From Diphasiastrum complanatum (lineage: Eukaryota; Streptophyta; Lycopodiopsida; Lycopodiales; Lycopodiaceae), in the NCBI GenBank assembly GCA_029204225.1, contig CM055095.1, forward strand, positions 12,819,318-12,883,317: a stretch of DNA of 64,000 nucleotides. The letters are read 5' to 3'. The notes beneath the pieces are model-generated. The model had not been told where the DNA came from, made no database searches, and saw only the letters and a list, made by a program, of their open reading frames with translations. The position numbers were made by a program, and so were the translations under genes. Each line of letters starts with the position of its first letter. The stretch's first letter is position 1. Below are positions 23,646 through 35,284 of this stretch, in pieces.

Positions 23646-25310
23646 CTAGAAATGAAAACTAGGAAAATTCTTCTTTATGATTTCGACCCTTTCCCATGAA
23701 TCATCATCCTCTGTCCGTCCCTTCCACCTGATCAAGCACTCAGAGATAGAACAATTTCTCAATTGTTTAGCTCTGGTTTTGAGTACCTTTTTAGGTTCCA
23801 AAAGAACACCAAGTGATGAGTCCTCCAAATGGGTAAGATCTTCCTCTAACCCAACTACTTCACCTTCATGCAAACTTAGTTTCAACCAGCTTACATGAAA
23901 CACTGGCTGAGCTGTAGTCTTGTTCTGAAGATCTAATTCGTAAGCTAAAGAACCAATTTTTTTTATAATCCGAAATGGTCCACAATATCTCGTAGACAAT
24001 TTATAATGCTTTCCTGTACTCTTAGAATCCTTAGGTATTCTAAGATATACCCAGTCATCAACTTTAAAATCTCTGGGAGACCTCTTAAGATCGGCATAGT
24101 GCTTAGCTCTATCCTGAGCACTCCGGATACAATCATAGGCCACTTGCAACATTTCACGCATATCATGCAAGAAATCTGCAACTTTCGGGATCTTAACAGA
24201 CTTTGTCTCCACATTTACCGGAGATCTAGATTGAAAATCGTACATCAACATAAACGGAGTATAACCAATAGCAGAATGTTTCCTACTGTTATAAGCAAAC
24301 TCAATCAAAGAAATGTAATCTTTCCACTGAGATTGCCTGTGAGACACATAAGTTCTCAACATGTCCTCCATAGTTTGATTGGTTCTCTTAGTGTAGCCAT
24401 CTGATTCAGGATGATCAGAAGAACTAAAACTAAACGAGGTTTCAAGCTTATGGAATACAACTGACCAAAAGTGACCTGTAAATTTAGGATCTCTATCACT
24501 AACAATATCACTTGGCAGTCCATAAAGCCTAAATAATCCTCCCACAAAGATCTGGGCTAAATCTGAAGCCTTAGCAGTTGACTTGACTGGTATAAAAGTA
24601 GCTAACTTTGTCAACCTGTCCACCACAACCCAAATAGAATCATTTAAGCGTTGGGTCCTTGGAAGTCCAACCACAAAATCCATAGATATACTTTCCCATT
24701 GTTTCTGAGGGATATCTAGGGGATGTAGCAACCCTCCAGTCTTTAAGCGTTTAGCTTTGGCTAACTGGCAAGGTCTACTCTTAACCACATACGACTCAAC
24801 AAATGGCTTGAGTTTCGGCCAATGAAACTCTCTTCTGACCAAGTCCAAAGTCCTGTGTATACTCGGATGACCTGCATAGGGAACGTCATGACACTCATAA
24901 AGAATCTTCTTCTTTAACTCATCATCTGCCGGTACACAAATTTTTCCATTCCAAAATAGTAACCCACCTCGGATGGAGAACTGTTCCGCTATCTTCTTAT
25001 CTTTCCTAGGAACCTGAGACCCCTATGAGTGAATCTCTATTCCATTCTCATTTTTTCCTGTCTCCACCATCTTCCAGATGGGACCAAAATGAGAATCTGA
25101 TTCACATTTTCCTCTCAGTGAAAGATATAGATCAGTGGAAATCTGGGTGAAAGAAAGTTCATTTAATTCACCAATCTGACTAAGTGCATCCACAACTTGG
25201 TTAGAGCTGCTCTTGATATATTGGATTTCATGATCAAATTCCTGCATAAGCTCAGCCTATCGAGCTTTACAACCCCTTAGATCATTCTGATTACAAAAGT
25301 AATCCAGAGG
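23646..25310 (-). pseudogene. Chromovirus Pol, 3' half: RNase H end, integrase, chromodomain
   Basis: C-terminal half of a Ty3-gypsy polyprotein. The frame enters at 25309 within RNase H (LDYFCNQNDL, then EFDHEIQYIKSSSNQVVDALS). It passes one in-frame TAG (25022-25020) and stays open for about 458 codons. The H2C2 zinc-binding region ends in RPCQLAKAK (the first Cys of the usual C-x2-C pair is not seen). The integrase core follows with MDFVVGLP (first Asp) and SDRDPKF (second Asp). The third catalytic position reads DGYTKRTNQ, where the family has Glu in TER, so it is Lys (AAG) here. The C-terminal part contains VFHVSWLK and a chromodomain (CLIRWKGRTEDDDSWERVE) ending at NFPSFHF. The polypurine tract and LTR lie immediately downstream. 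Dead through truncation, the stop and the Glu-to-Lys change. Confidence 0.9.
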
Positions 25311-25632
25311 TTGGTCAAAATTGGTTAAAAACCAAGGTTTTTTGATATTTTTTGGACTAAATTTGGGGTAAATCTCAAAATTATCAGCCAAGACTTGTTG
25401 GTATGAATGTTTTCAGAGATGTAATGAGGTTTTCCTAGAGCTTTCATGAAGTTTGGTAGGGATTAGACACCATTAGGGGGGTCAAAACACCAAAAATTAG
25501 TGTATTTTTGATGATTTTCAAGCATAAATACCTCTCAATTGGGGGTCTGAACCTGTTGGATCTTGTTACAAGCTCAAAGATATTTGGATTGCCTCTGATT
25601 TGAGCCATCATGCATCCAATTTGGATAGATGC
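25311..25632 (+). repeat. Direct repeat flanking the Tat-like element, left copy
   Basis: About 320 bp, roughly 85% identical to 34002-34330. Shared words include TCATGAAGTTTGGTAGGGATTAG and CCATCATGCATCCAATTTGG. It starts exactly where chromovirus homology ends. Position just before Gag suggests a remnant of the 5' LTR, but TG/CA ends and a primer-binding site are not clear. Confidence 0.7.
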
Positions 25633-25738
25633 GAATTCTATTACAGTCAGAAATACCAATTTTTTGCCCAACACACTCCATTCTACAAGCAGACTGCCTT
25701 TTTGTCTTTTGCCAAGAGCAATACTAACTTGATCATCT

Positions 25739-27100
25739 GTGCTCTTACTCTCATCTACACTCTACATCATGTCTCGTGATTGTGCTGAATCTTCCAACCC
25801 TACGACTCCACGACTAGAACGCAGAATTCCACAAATCGATGTGCCAAAGTATGATGGAGAATCTAACCCAGTCCGATTTCTCCAAGACTTTGATAATGCA
25901 TGCCGTTTTTATGGATATACCTCAGAAACTGAAAAGCTTCACCTATTCCCCATGGTACTCTATGGAACAGCCAAGGAGTGGTATCTGAATCTCAAAGCTC
26001 CTGATCTTGCTTCTTGGACCACCCTTAAGGACGCTCTCATCAAGCGTTTCAAACCATCCAAACTAACTCAGAGCCCATTCATCCAAATTACCCATATCAA
26101 GATGTGTCATGAAGAGTATGTTCGAAACTACATTGAGCATTTTAAACGTCTCAAAGTAGAATGTGTTGATGAAAATATCAGCGAACGTATGGCCATGAAA
26201 CAGTTCTTGGTTGGATTGCCTAAAAACATCCGTTTTCAACTCAAACCAGTTGACCTTTATGATCAACTTAAAGATGTGATGACTGATACTATCCGTGAGA
26301 AAGATGAAGGTTCCGACGATGACTTTGACCATCGTGAAAAAAAATCTAAGAATCCCAACCATCCTAATCACCCGAAGTCTGACAATGTTGCCTAATCTTC
26401 TGAACTTCTGCATCAAATGTAAACCTGGCAAAAAGCTCAACAATCTCATACGGATAAGCTCATTGCCGATTTCCAAATCGCCATGAAACAGATTGCTGAG
26501 AAATCTTTTCCAGCAAGAAAAAATGTCTGGTGCCCAATCTGCTCACAGCATCATACTGCTAATGAATGTCCTCAATTGCGAAATCATTTTCCAGCAGCAA
26601 CTAGACCCATCATTTATCGAGTGTACCGCCCCTATCCTCCACAACAGCCAATGCCATGACCAAGGGTATATCAACCATGACCAACTGCACCAACTCAGTA
26701 CCAACCCCCACGTCAGTAGTTTGTCGTTAACCAACCCGCTCCACAACAAGTTGTACATTATCTTGATCCAAATACCATTGATCCAACAACCTACTATGTG
26801 GAGGACAATACTCAACTGCAATACTCTACTGAAACGATTGTTTATTATACATATGATTCTAATGCTCAAGCAGTGGATCCCAATGCACAAGCTTGCTATC
26901 CAAACCAAGCTGTCTTTTCGTGCATCAACTCCCAGCAATACAAGGATGTTTTATCTGTGCAGGTAAGCATCCTAGTATTTTTGCCCAGATAAACTCCGCT
27001 TTCCTCCAGCTTGTGAAAATTGTGGTATTGGACATCACGTGAAGGACTGCCCATCCTGATCCAAACCTGCTGCTCCTGTCTGTTTAGTACAAGTAGAAAG
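25739..27100 (+). pseudogene. Tat/Athila-like Ty3-gypsy Gag
   Basis: Start at 25739 or, more likely, 25769 (MSRDCAESSN). The capsid-like region contains IDVPKYDGESNPVRFLQDFDNAC, GTAKEWYLNLK, FKRLKVECVDENISERMAMKQFLVGLP and a basic/acidic tail that hits TAA at 26393. Homology continues downstream with stops: a zinc motif (CPICSQHHTANEC, about 26540), a Tyr/Gln/Pro-rich linker, and two further Cys/His clusters (CFICAGKH at 26950 and CENCGIGHHVKDC at 27013). This is the Gag of the element whose Pol follows in the same direction. Confidence 0.8.
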
Positions 27101-27479
27101 TTTACCAGTTGAAACTCATCTTGCCTGGGTCTTGACTCGGGCACAAACCCAATGCCAAGCCCCTACACTTGCACCCAGCAAAACTCATCAGCATGTTGTT
27201 TCTCCAAGTGAAGATTCGACCCCGATACTTTATCCTCACCCATCCGAAGAAATTCAGCTACATCATCAGTATCGCCAGCACATCCGCAATGCCGACCAAC
27301 AATCTTCCACCTCTCATAAAATACGTCACAAGCCTTTTGAAAGAAAAACCCTTGAAGGTACCAAAGTCTAGAGAGATTTATTGCAAGCCAATGTCACTCT
27401 TCCTTTCCATGTTCTCTAGAAGCATGCTAGCAAATAACAATACCAAATCCAATCTAATGACACCACCAGCCCTGATGAG

Positions 27480-27980
27480 TTGTCTAAAATGCCCTTACAC
27501 CTAATCAATCTAGTCAGCGAACAAGGCAACATCAAAATCCCAACTACCCGTCACCAATCACGTGAAGTTTTAGTTGTTCTCGATGGTGGCTCCGGTGTCA
27601 ATATCATTTCCACATCTCTCATGTTAGAATGGAATCTGAGAGACAAGCTTGCCAAACCCACTTGTCAGCTTAGGATGGCTTATCAAAGTGTGGTTCGACC
27701 TACCGGTTTCCTTCCACAAGTGCTGATCAAACTAGGAGGTCTAAAGTTTTATGTAGATCTAGTAGTACTTGATATTCCCAATAATGTCTATTCCTATAAA
27801 TTACTACTTGGTCGTCTGTGGCTCACCAATTTAAGAGTTGTTCATGACTGGAGCAAAGGCCAAGTCACTTTTGGAAATCGTGACAGTTCTGTCACCATTG
27901 ATTCAACGGGCAAACTCAAACTTGCACGCATTCATGATGAAGGGTCCTCGACCACCAACTCAATGTCTGAACCATACTAG
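27480..27980 (+). CDS. Tat/Athila-like aspartic protease region
   Basis: 166-codon open frame. VLVVLDGGSGVNIIS matches the active-site region of plant Tat/Athila proteases, which commonly carry D-G-G rather than D-T/S-G. YSYKLLLGRLWLTNLRVVHDW is the conserved C-terminal segment of these proteases. Flanking stops separate it from Gag and RT, so the polyprotein is broken. Confidence 0.75.
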   Translation: MSKMPLHLINLVSEQGNIKIPTTRHQSREVLVVLDGGSGVNIISTSLMLEWNLRDKLAKPTCQLRMAYQSVVRPTGFLPQVLIKLGGLKFYVDLVVLDIPNNVYSYKLLLGRLWLTNLRVVHDWSKGQVTFGNRDSSVTIDSTGKLKLARIHDEGSSTTNSMSEPY

Positions 27981-28287
27981 TCCAGCTTCCGAAAAAGGTC
28001 ATTATGTTAAATCTACTGATATCATAAATTGAAGTCACAGTTTAGCTACCATTGATTGTGTGAATGCCAATTACTATGTTCAGCATCAGGATGATTGTAC
28101 CTCTCCACTCTCGATCAATCACGATCAATTACCTGATCTTGATACACCTATCATCAACATCAATTTTATTGATATCCTTCCATACAATGATGAGTTACTA
28201 AATGTTACATGACTACCTAATAATGAATCAGAAGCTTTATTCGTAGACGGCGAGAATGTATTATGAATTCAGAATTGCCCAAAAGAT

Positions 28288-28791
28288 TTGGACATTTCTG
28301 ATATTCAGATCCTCAATTACATGGAGGCACTTCCACTTAGGGCCTATCCGCAACATGCTTCCAAGGTGGAACTGGTTGCCAAGGTTATAGTTGAAAAGCC
28401 TGATACAAAATTCTACCGTGTCAAATGCCCAAACTATCCATGGGATCTCTGCGAGGAGGAGACCATCTTTCAAATTGATGACGAGATCCTCCATGATGTA
28501 CCACTCGTTCCTCATCCACGCACCTCCCCACAACCGAAGCCTCAATCACGTGACCATGCTATGAAAGAAAAGACAAAAAAATCACTTCAAATTCAGCCGT
28601 CTGCTGACTTCACAACTGTTAGGAAAGTTTTTGTGAGTGCTTATGTCCCTATGCCAACCCCCGAACGTTCCCAATTACCATCCCGGCAGGTGAAAGGCAA
28701 GGCCCCCCTCGAATCTCTAGCCCATGATGTCCCTGCATACTTTAAGGATTATACAATCGAGGATGTCACAATCCAATTACCCCAAGCTTAA
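28288..28791 (+). CDS. Pol linker between protease and RT of the Tat-like element
   Basis: 167-codon open frame with no recognised domain. It contains CPNYPWDLCEEETIFQIDDEI and a Pro/Gln-rich tail. It lies in the expected place of the protease-RT spacer and is separated from RT by one stop. Confidence 0.6.
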   Translation: MDISDIQILNYMEALPLRAYPQHASKVELVAKVIVEKPDTKFYRVKCPNYPWDLCEEETIFQIDDEILHDVPLVPHPRTSPQPKPQSRDHAMKEKTKKSLQIQPSADFTTVRKVFVSAYVPMPTPERSQLPSRQVKGKAPLESLAHDVPAYFKDYTIEDVTIQLPQA

Positions 28792-28827
28792 CGTGAGCCA
28801 AATGGTAATTCGCCCTACGAAGGCCCT

Positions 28828-30144
28828 GTGCAAATTATCACCCTTTCTCTGAGTGAGCCAAATGAAACCAACGAATATATTGTCCACATCGGGGTTCATC
28901 TCAATCGCGAACAACACAGACGGCTTGAAAAGCGACTAAGCAAATATAGACATGTCTTTGCTTGGTCCTATAAAGACATGAAAGGCGTCTCACCCCAAGT
29001 AGCTATGCATCGTATTCCCCTAAAATCGGGTGCGAGGCCAACTGCTAGTCGTCCCTACAGATGCAATCTGATCTACAAGGCCAAAATCAAAGAAGAACTC
29101 CAACACTTCTGGATTCATCTATGAAATTGAACATACTGAGTGGGTCTCCCCAACCGTCATCGTTCCTAAGAAAAATGAAAAACTCCTAATCTGTGTTGAC
29201 TTTAAGAAACTTAACGCCGTCACAGAACATGATCATTTTCCATTACCTTTCAAAGAATCCATCTTAGAAAATCTAGTAGGAGATGAGGCTTACTCCTTCT
29301 TAGATGGCTTGAGCGGATACAATATGATCCAAATTGCTAAAAAAGATCAACATAAAATCGCTTTTTCCACAGAATGGGGAACCTTCTGCTGGAAAGCCAT
29401 GCCTTTCGGTCTTTGCAATGCCCCTAGCACCTTCCAACGTGTTATGCAAGCTGCCTTTTCTCAGCAGATGGGCGACACCCTAGAGGCTTACTTGGATGAT
29501 TTAGGTGCACATTCAAAAGAAACACGCCATCTGTCTGTGCTCGAAAAACTTTTTATCCAATGTCAACAATTTGGCATCTCCCTTAATCCTAAAAAATGCT
29601 AGATCTGGGTAACACATGGTATTGTGTTAGGACATATTATTTCCAGAAATGGCATTGCCCTTGATCTGAAAAGATCCTTATCATTCAAAATCTACTGGAA
29701 CCACGTATGATACGCGAAGTTTACTCTTTCCTTGGCCACGGCAACTACTATCGGTGCTTTATTTTTTATTTCGCTAATAAAGCACGCTTAATCTACAAAG
29801 TACTTGTAGTTCCCAAATGGACGGGTGAACAACGCGTTGCATTTAATCAACTCAAAGAAGCCCTTGCCAATGTACCTATCCTTCGGGCTCCTGATCATTC
29901 TAAAGAATTCCATGTGCATACCGATGCACCCAAGTATGCCATTGGAGCAGTGCTCACCCAACCGGGAGAATTCAAAAAAGATTACCCAATCCGTTTTCTC
30001 AGTAGACAATTGATACCTGTTGAAGTCAATTATACCACTACCGAACATGAAGCTTTGGCAATGGTATATGCGATTCAAAAGTTTCGCCATTTTCTTCTGG
30101 GAAAAGTTTTTCCATTCTTTACTGATCATCAAGCACTGTTATAA
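28828..30144 (+). pseudogene. Tat-like reverse transcriptase and RNase H
   Basis: RT begins with LSKYRHVFAWSYKDMKGVSP, passes a frameshift at about 29105, and continues through EWVSPTVIVPKKNEKL, FKKLNAVTEHDHFPLP and SFLDGLSGYNMIQIAKKDQ. The catalytic YLDD motif (EAYLDDLGAHS) is intact at about 29490. A stop and shift lie at 29600-29700. RNase H follows (29707-30144) with FHVHTDAPKYAIGAVL (first Asp), SRQL, TTTEHEALAMVYA (Glu) and FFTDHQALL. FAWSYKDM and the RNase H style place it in the non-chromodomain plant clade (Tat/Ogre/Athila). Confidence 0.85.
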
Positions 30145-30254
30145 CTCATCAACAAGACTTGCACCACAGGCCGTATTACTAGATGGATCCTATTACTGCG
30201 AGAATTTGAGTTTAGGATCATAGTTTGGAAGGGAATTCAACATTTTCTAGCAAA

Positions 30255-31347
30255 TCATTTGTCCCGAATTCCTAACCTTCCCACCTCTGATAAAGGCATC
30301 AATGACGATTTACCAAATGCCATCCTATTCCAAGTTGACTCTACACCCGTATGGGCTAAGGAAATCACAGAGTATTTAACTTTAGGGCAGATGGATCCTT
30401 CCTTATCTAAACCTAAACAACGTTTGTTGGTCCTCAAAACCAAACCTTCTACGTTAAATGCCGGCCAACTGTACAAACAAGGGTTAGATGGAATCATCCG
30501 ATGATGTCTTACCCCTCTGTAATTTCCCTTACTCATGAAAGGTATTGGTGCAGGCCATTTCTCTTCTAAAATGATTGCTAAGAAAATCCTCTTGGCTGGT
30601 CTTTGGTGGCCAACAGTCTTCAAGGATACACACAATTACACTAAGTCCTGTGATGTCTGCCAACGCACAAAACGCTTTCAAAAGACCGACTGCATGCCTT
30701 TACACCCTATAACCACTGATCAAGCTTTCCAAAAATGGGGGATTGATTATGTCGGACCCATTAGTCCCGCTGCTCGGCACACACAATCTCGTTACATCAT
30801 AGTAGCTACGGACTATTTACCAAATGGGCTGAAGCAAGAGCTGTTTGCAATGTTGACGCTTGTTCTACCGCAAAATTTCTCTATGAACAGGTTATCGTTC
30901 GGCGACAAGCTTAACCCCTTTCCAGCTAGCATATGGCCAAGAAGCTGTTATGCTTGTAGAATTCCATATCCCCTCCCTTCGAGTGGCCTAACTCTTGAGC
31001 TAGACAATCAACAGACTCACATATTATTCCATCTGGAACAACTATGCGAAACATGACAGATCAGCATCCATGCTCAACAAGTCCACAAACGTCAACAAAA
31101 AGCATGGCATGATCGATCATTGAAACTCAGAGACTTCCATGTTGGAGATAAGGTCCTGCTATACCAAGCCAAAGCCTTTAAAGGCAAACTGAAATTTTCT
31201 GGCCAAGGTCTTTATGTCATTAAAAAAATCTTTGCCTCTGGTTATGTACAACTCCAAACCCTTCAAGGCATTATCCTCGACACTGTAGTCAATGGGAGCA
31301 GACTGAGAAAGTACAATGAGCCATGTTGTTATCTTGATATGTATTAG
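30255..31347 (+). pseudogene. Tat-like integrase with deleted catalytic core
   Basis: A linker frame (30259-30504) leads into the H2C2 zinc-binding region (GAGHFSSKM ... SCDVCQRTK, 30545-30670) and the start of the core, KWGIDYVGPI (first Asp) and YIIVATDYL. After a frameshift at about 30820 the sequence reaches LYEQVI and then, near 30900, jumps to TPFQLAYGQEAVM, which in relatives lies after the core. The segment carrying the second Asp and the Glu is therefore deleted. The C-terminal part (KLRDFHVGDKVLLYQAKAF, NGSRLRKYNEPC) is present. Confidence 0.85.
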
Positions 31348-31945
31348 TTGTTTTCTTTCCTACTGTTCTTCTTTATTTTTCTTTATTGCCTACCTGCCTT
31401 TCGCCAATTTTTGTAGTGTTTTCTTGTTCACACCATCAAGATACTATCAGATCAGACATACAATCAGTCTTTCTCTAAGAAAATCACAAAAGTCATTCTT
31501 TTTATAAGATTTGTCTCACACAATCTTAGATAGAATTCGTCTGACCCCTTTTTTATAATACACGATTCATTTTTAGCCTCTGCAAATTCTGTCTTAGAGA
31601 CAAACATTTCAGAAATAGAAAAAGTTAGTTTTTTGCATTAGATGCCCACTGTCAGAATTTGCAGACAATCTGATGAAGCTTAGAATAATCCCACGATTTC
31701 TCTGTCATCTCCGCAAATTCTGATCAGACACGTTTTTGTACCGTCAGACATTCTTCCTATTTTGGGACACAAAAATTCACTTACAAAAATTCGTCTACTC
31801 TCAGAACACAACTTCAAAATTCGTGACCATCATTACAAAATCGTGGACAATGAGGACGATTTCTGGGTAGATTTGCGAATTCCTGACAGAAAAAAGTCTA
31901 CCATTCTCTCTATGAATTCATTCTAGAGTTCTGCTCTCAAGTTCA
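31348..31945 (+). other. Spacer between pol and the extra ORF
   Basis: About 600 bp without a gene. GCAAATTCTG or its complement CAGAATTTGC occurs three times (about 31578, 31653 and 31709), along with several AAATTCGT words. These may be transcription or processing signals for the downstream ORF, or simply old repeats. Confidence 0.4.
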
Positions 31946-33513
31946 TGCCCCCCCCTCAACTGATCGGCTTTCCAGATTTTGGTGAGTCAATCCATGGTAA
32001 GGGCACCAGCTACGACCCGAACTATTTCAAGTCCTGCTCGACGATAGCAAAACCATCGCTCACACTCACGATGGCATTGCCATGAAACTTATCAAAGATC
32101 CCAAGCTATGAGCAGCCACAAAGATCCTTCTGATTTTGACGGAGGTCCACATGGATCGCATTCCCCCAAGCAATCTTTTTGCGCTGACCATGACGATGAG
32201 TGAACCCACTCACACCTTTAAGTGGGTGGAAAAGATTGCCGAGAGGCTTTGTTTGGCCCTCAAACAGTGTAAGGCAACCACTAAGTGTGGTTACCTTTTG
32301 CCGATGATCCTACTCGCCACCACTCCCACCCCTTCCATCACACTTAACACCGACATTGACTCTACTATTTCAACAAAACCTTCTCCTATATATACCTCCC
32401 ATCTGCTTGACTCTTCGGTCGATGTCGACAATTTTGCTCTCCAGTTACTCACTCAGATTTACTCCATATCTTCTCCTTCCCATGTTTCTACTCCCCCAAG
32501 AATTCCAACACCTCCCATCTCACCACAACAGTCTCCTCCTTTGAAACCACAATCACCTCCTCTGAATCCACAATCTCCTCCGTTGACACCACAGTCACCT
32601 CCACCTTCCTACCCCCCAAACCCCTCTTCTACACAATTTCATGATTTTCTCCCCTACAACCCTATGCCTTATCCAAATTACCAACGATCCCTCCCTGACA
32701 TTGGCATATGGGAGCAATTACCACTAACTACCCAAAAGATGGTTTGGTTGGTGAATGAGCTTCAATACAACATCTACGGAATCTTGTTCGGTCAACAAGC
32801 AGTACAGCAAGTCGATGACAACCATCCTACAACTTCAGCAGCACGGCAAGTCGATGACGACCATCCTACAACTTCAGCAGGAAAATCAACGGTTGGTGGT
32901 TGAATTTGCTAAAAAACAACAACAGATCGATACCCTCAACACATACACTCAACAGCAGCATTAGATGCTCAGCCACCTACAAAACCAACTCCAGCTGAAA
33001 ATCTCTAACATGCAAACCGTCATCGACAACCTCATGGCAGAACGAGACGAGGCCATAGCAAATGCCCAAGCCGCACATTTTGCTATGAAGGAAAAACTGA
33101 AACTGGTCGATTTCAATGATTTCGCACCACCAACTATTCTTGAGAGAACCCAAATTCCAGTGGTGGTGTATCAACGGTTGGCCCAAAATTTCAAAGCCAC
33201 GACGAAGCAGCACACCAAACTCCAACAATCATACACTGCTTATGTCGAGGCCCTTGACCAACACATAGCCACCTTGGAAGAACAATTGAAGGCGGCCGCT
33301 CAGTCCACACCTTCTGTCCATGTAGAGCATGCTCACTTTCATGACTCCGGTCATCACTTTGATGGTTCAGATGGTGGCGATGGGATAGTATTTCAACAAC
33401 CGCCAACAAATAATCAAGGCTCGACATTTCAAGGGCAGTCTCAAGGACCACAAGCTCAACCACCAACCAATCCTCAGGGGCCCGGTGGTACTTCCTCCCA
33501 ACACCGAGCTTGA
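31946..33513 (+). pseudogene. Extra ORF after pol: Pro-rich and coiled-coil protein of the Tat-like element
   Basis: A reading frame of about 500 codons, in at least three pieces. Part 1 (about 32000-32903) contains DPKL*AATKILLILTEV with one stop, then SEPTHTFKWVEKIAERLCLALKQ and a Pro-rich region with PPLKPQSPP-type repeats. A 39 bp tandem repeat and a frameshift lie at about 32805-32880. Part 2 (32840-33513, one TAG at 32962) is Gln-rich and heptad-like: LQLQQENQRLVVEFAKKQQQI, then LDQHIATLEEQLKAAAQ, then a His/Gly/Gln tail. It has no transmembrane segment or signal peptide that I can see, so it does not look like a classical envelope protein. Family unknown. Confidence 0.65.
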
Positions 33514-34001
33514 GGATCTTGGATTTTGCAGTTCTTTTGGTGTAGCTCTTTGCTTCTTCTTCCAGGTGTTGGAATTCAATTTCAAGTAGGTGGATTCTCA
33601 GATCCTTGGTGTACTTTCAGTCTAAAGATAATAATTGTGGATTTGTTCCATGAATTTTGAAGGAAATCATTGGATTTTTGATGAATTTAGTGAATTTTTC
33701 ACCTAGAATTGGTGGTTTTTGCAAGGAAATGATTATAGGATCTGGTGTGGTACGTTTTCCAGATTGTACTTGCTGTTTTGCAGTCATTAATTTCAAAATT
33801 TAATGATTGCATGTTGGTTGGAAAGTCAAAAGGTTGATTAGATAGTGGTTTTGGATCAAAAATTGGGGTTTTTGGATCATAAATGGGCTATGGAAACCAT
33901 GTTTGACTTGAATCATAGCTTTTAGTGCTTGCATGCAATGTAATTACAGGGATTTGGATTTGAAGGCACGAATTTGTGGATTCCCCCCCATGAATTTGGG
34001 T

Positions 34002-34330
34002 CAAAATTGGTCAAAATTGGTCAAAAATCATGGTTTTTTGATGTTTTTTGGACTAATTTTGGGGTAGATCTCAAAATTCTCAGCCAAGAATTGGTATGGA
34101 CGTTTTCAGAGATGTAATGAAGCTGTCCCTAAGCTTTCATGAAGTTTGGTAGGGATTAGGCACCATTAGGGGGCTCAAAACATTCAAAAATAGTGTATTT
34201 TTTTATGATTTTTGAGCATGAATACCTCTTAATTGGGGGTCTGTTGCTTCTTGTTACAAGTTGAAAGATATGTTGGATTTCCTTTGATTTGAGCCATCAT
34301 GCATCCAATTTGGATAGATTTGCATTAGAC
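34002..34330 (+). repeat. Direct repeat flanking the Tat-like element, right copy
   Basis: Partner of 25311-25632, about 8.7 kb away and in the same orientation. If these are LTR remnants, a TGTTGGAATTC at 33567 could be the LTR start, giving an LTR of about 770 bp. Divergence of about 15% implies an old insertion. Confidence 0.65.
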
Positions 34331-35284
34331 ACCAACATATTGAAGTTTTGCTTGTTGAAGGAGGCCAAAAATGCATTTTTTGCATGATCTGAGCTTATGA
34401 TTGCTTGTTGGACCTGTTAGAAGCTTCTATGCCTCTCTAATGAACCTTACTAGAGTGCTTGTAACCTTTGATCCAAGGCTTTTTGGGCTAGGATGTGTTT
34501 TTTGATGATACCTCTCCACAAAAATGCGCCCTCCTACCTGTTTTTCAGCCATTTAATGCTCGCACGTGTGAAGCCAGGGGTGCAAGGTGACATGGCAAGT
34601 CCTTGTAGACCCACTCTCCCTCCGTATTGTGCTTTACAGTGACCAATTTGGTGTCCTGTAGAGAAAGTTATGGCCATCTGAAGTTTGGCAATTTTGAGCT
34701 AAAATTTGCAAAATTTTGGAATTGTTCTGATGCATGCATGCTTGTAAATCAGTATAGTGCTTTCTTGTTGATAGAAATATATGGATAGACCTGTATGCAT
34801 GCTTAAATGCATGTTGCATGCGTAATCAGTGATTTTGATCAATAGGATTCTTGCATGTGACTATTTTTGGCAATTCTAGATCAAAAAGTAGATTTCCTAG
34901 CAACTAGGCTATTTACGAAAAAATTTTACTTTTTTGGAAAAGTCAGTGTATGTCGAGTTAGTTCCATGCAGGATCTTTCGAAATGATATCGATTTGAGAC
35001 AGTGCCTGTGTTTTTCCAAAATTGATCTGATTAATCGATTTTCACAGTTGGTCCATTTCGAACGGATTTCAAAAATCTTAATTTTTCGTAAAAGTTAGTG
35101 GTTGGTCATAAAAAGTTGTCATTGCTTAATTGTTTTGATATTGATTTTGTGAAAGTTTGCTCAAATTAGTGAAAGACCTTGCTGAATGATATCAGCCAGT
35201 TATGAAGGTTTTAAACGTTTCACTTATTGGTTGATGATTGGATCTCGACTAATTTAAGCAAATTTTGCATGTCGGAAAATCAAT
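34331..35284 (+). other. Leader or LTR remnant before the chromovirus Gag
   Basis: AT-rich noncoding DNA. TGATATCAGCCA at 35187-35198 resembles an initiator-Met tRNA primer site with a two-base gap, about 90 bp before the Gag start. I saw no match to the chromovirus LTR at 23130-23617. Confidence 0.35.

Noticed and set aside
34331-35284. A 5' LTR matching 23130-23617, which would prove the two chromovirus halves are one element
   Set aside because: I compared the start, polypurine flank and end words of that LTR with this stretch and found no match, so the one-element idea stays a hypothesis.
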